Shown: one piece after another, positions 63,635 through 64,000 of the stretch | Numbering within the stretch: position 1 is the stretch's first letter | How the letters are laid out: each line of letters starts with the position of its first letter | NCBI GenBank assembly: GCA_027922465.2 | Contig: BQMF02000118.1 | Location: forward strand, 930,001 to 994,000 | Origin: Turritopsis dohrnii | Taxonomy: Eukaryota > Cnidaria > Hydrozoa > Anthoathecata > Oceaniidae | Length of the DNA: 64,000 bases | Reading direction: 5' to 3' | Made by a program: the position numbers and the translations under genes | Notes under the pieces: model-generated | What the model was told of the DNA's origin: nothing | The model's input: the letters and a program-made list of their open reading frames with translations, nothing else | Database searches by the model: none

Positions 63635-64000
63635 GTTTTTCAAGCTCTACAACATAGGCACACATCATTGCCAATTCCTTAACTTTTTTTTCGTGAACTC
63701 AATGCAGGCTGAACCATTGCATTGCATCCCCAATCGAACACAATGTTTTTAGGGAAATATCTAGGGAATCAATAAGGATAACTGACGGGGTCTGAGAAAC
63801 AGGCGATGGAGTGATGAAATATTTGGGCCTCATTCTTTTTAGTGGTACAGCCGTGACGTCACCAAAACCTCTGATTGACGATATCTCTTCAATGGTTGAT
63901 TGTAACAAAATGATCCCATACATTTTTTATGAGTTTTTCGACCTCTAAAACATGTGTATACTTTCAATTTGGTGATTTGATTTTTCAGCACAGGGTTCGA
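63635..64000 (+). repeat. Dispersed repeat, copy 2 (reaches the window edge)
   Basis: Direct-orientation copy of 62090-62520, moderately diverged. A short extra piece of the repeat 3' end (CAGTTTTTCAAGCTCTACAA) at 63633 suggests a second, truncated unit directly upstream. Confidence 0.7.

Overview
The window looks like nuclear DNA of an invertebrate metazoan, most likely a cnidarian; the species cannot be fixed from the sequence. It is AT-rich and has spliced animal genes (ZIP zinc transporter, pentraxin, AMMECR1, pICln), intronless rhodopsin-type GPCRs and a very diverse transposon load. Exon models below were built by hand from GT/AG sites. ZIP, the HECT gene and AMMECR1 each close to whole codon counts, and the phases of the partial pentraxin and pICln models are consistent.

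Layout. 0-7.7 kb: the 5' end of an unidentified gene, a secreted pentraxin-like gene, several MITEs (non-autonomous inverted-repeat elements) and a diverged triple tandem repeat. 7.9-10.9 kb: a six-exon LIV-1 type ZIP transporter (minus). 12.2-16.4 kb: a three-level nest of transposons, with a Penelope-like retroelement tail inside a deleted DDE transposon inside a decayed DDE transposon. 16.6-22.4 kb: two tandem paralogous GPCRs (minus) with a near-identical tract across TM2-TM3. 22.9-25.3 kb: an apparently perfect 1,191-bp tandem duplication.

26.0-45.8 kb: a giant inverted-repeat structure of about 19.7 kb. Its ends are a short unique inverted repeat followed by 1.4-2.0 kb arrays of an 8-bp satellite in opposite orientations, and it is flanked by a short direct repeat. 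Inside lies a complete 5.5-kb transposon (29.5-35.1 kb) carrying an IS3-like DDE transposase and, tail-to-tail with it, a five-exon SAM-HECT ubiquitin ligase gene, bounded by inverted repeats studded with the palindrome TACTGCGCAGTA. Further in are a smaller relative of that transposon (38.9-40.1 kb) and a LINE cut by it.

47.3-64 kb: AMMECR1 (five exons, minus; its 6.4-kb first intron holds a LINE tail and two MITEs), an intronless MPPED-type metallophosphoesterase (plus) whose stop lies 56 bp from that of a convergent pICln/CLNS1A gene (minus; 5' exons not found), and then repeat-rich DNA.

The host genes look like housekeeping or signalling genes with no shared pathway. The most unusual items are the SAM-HECT gene carried by an IS3-like transposon and the satellite-ended giant element.
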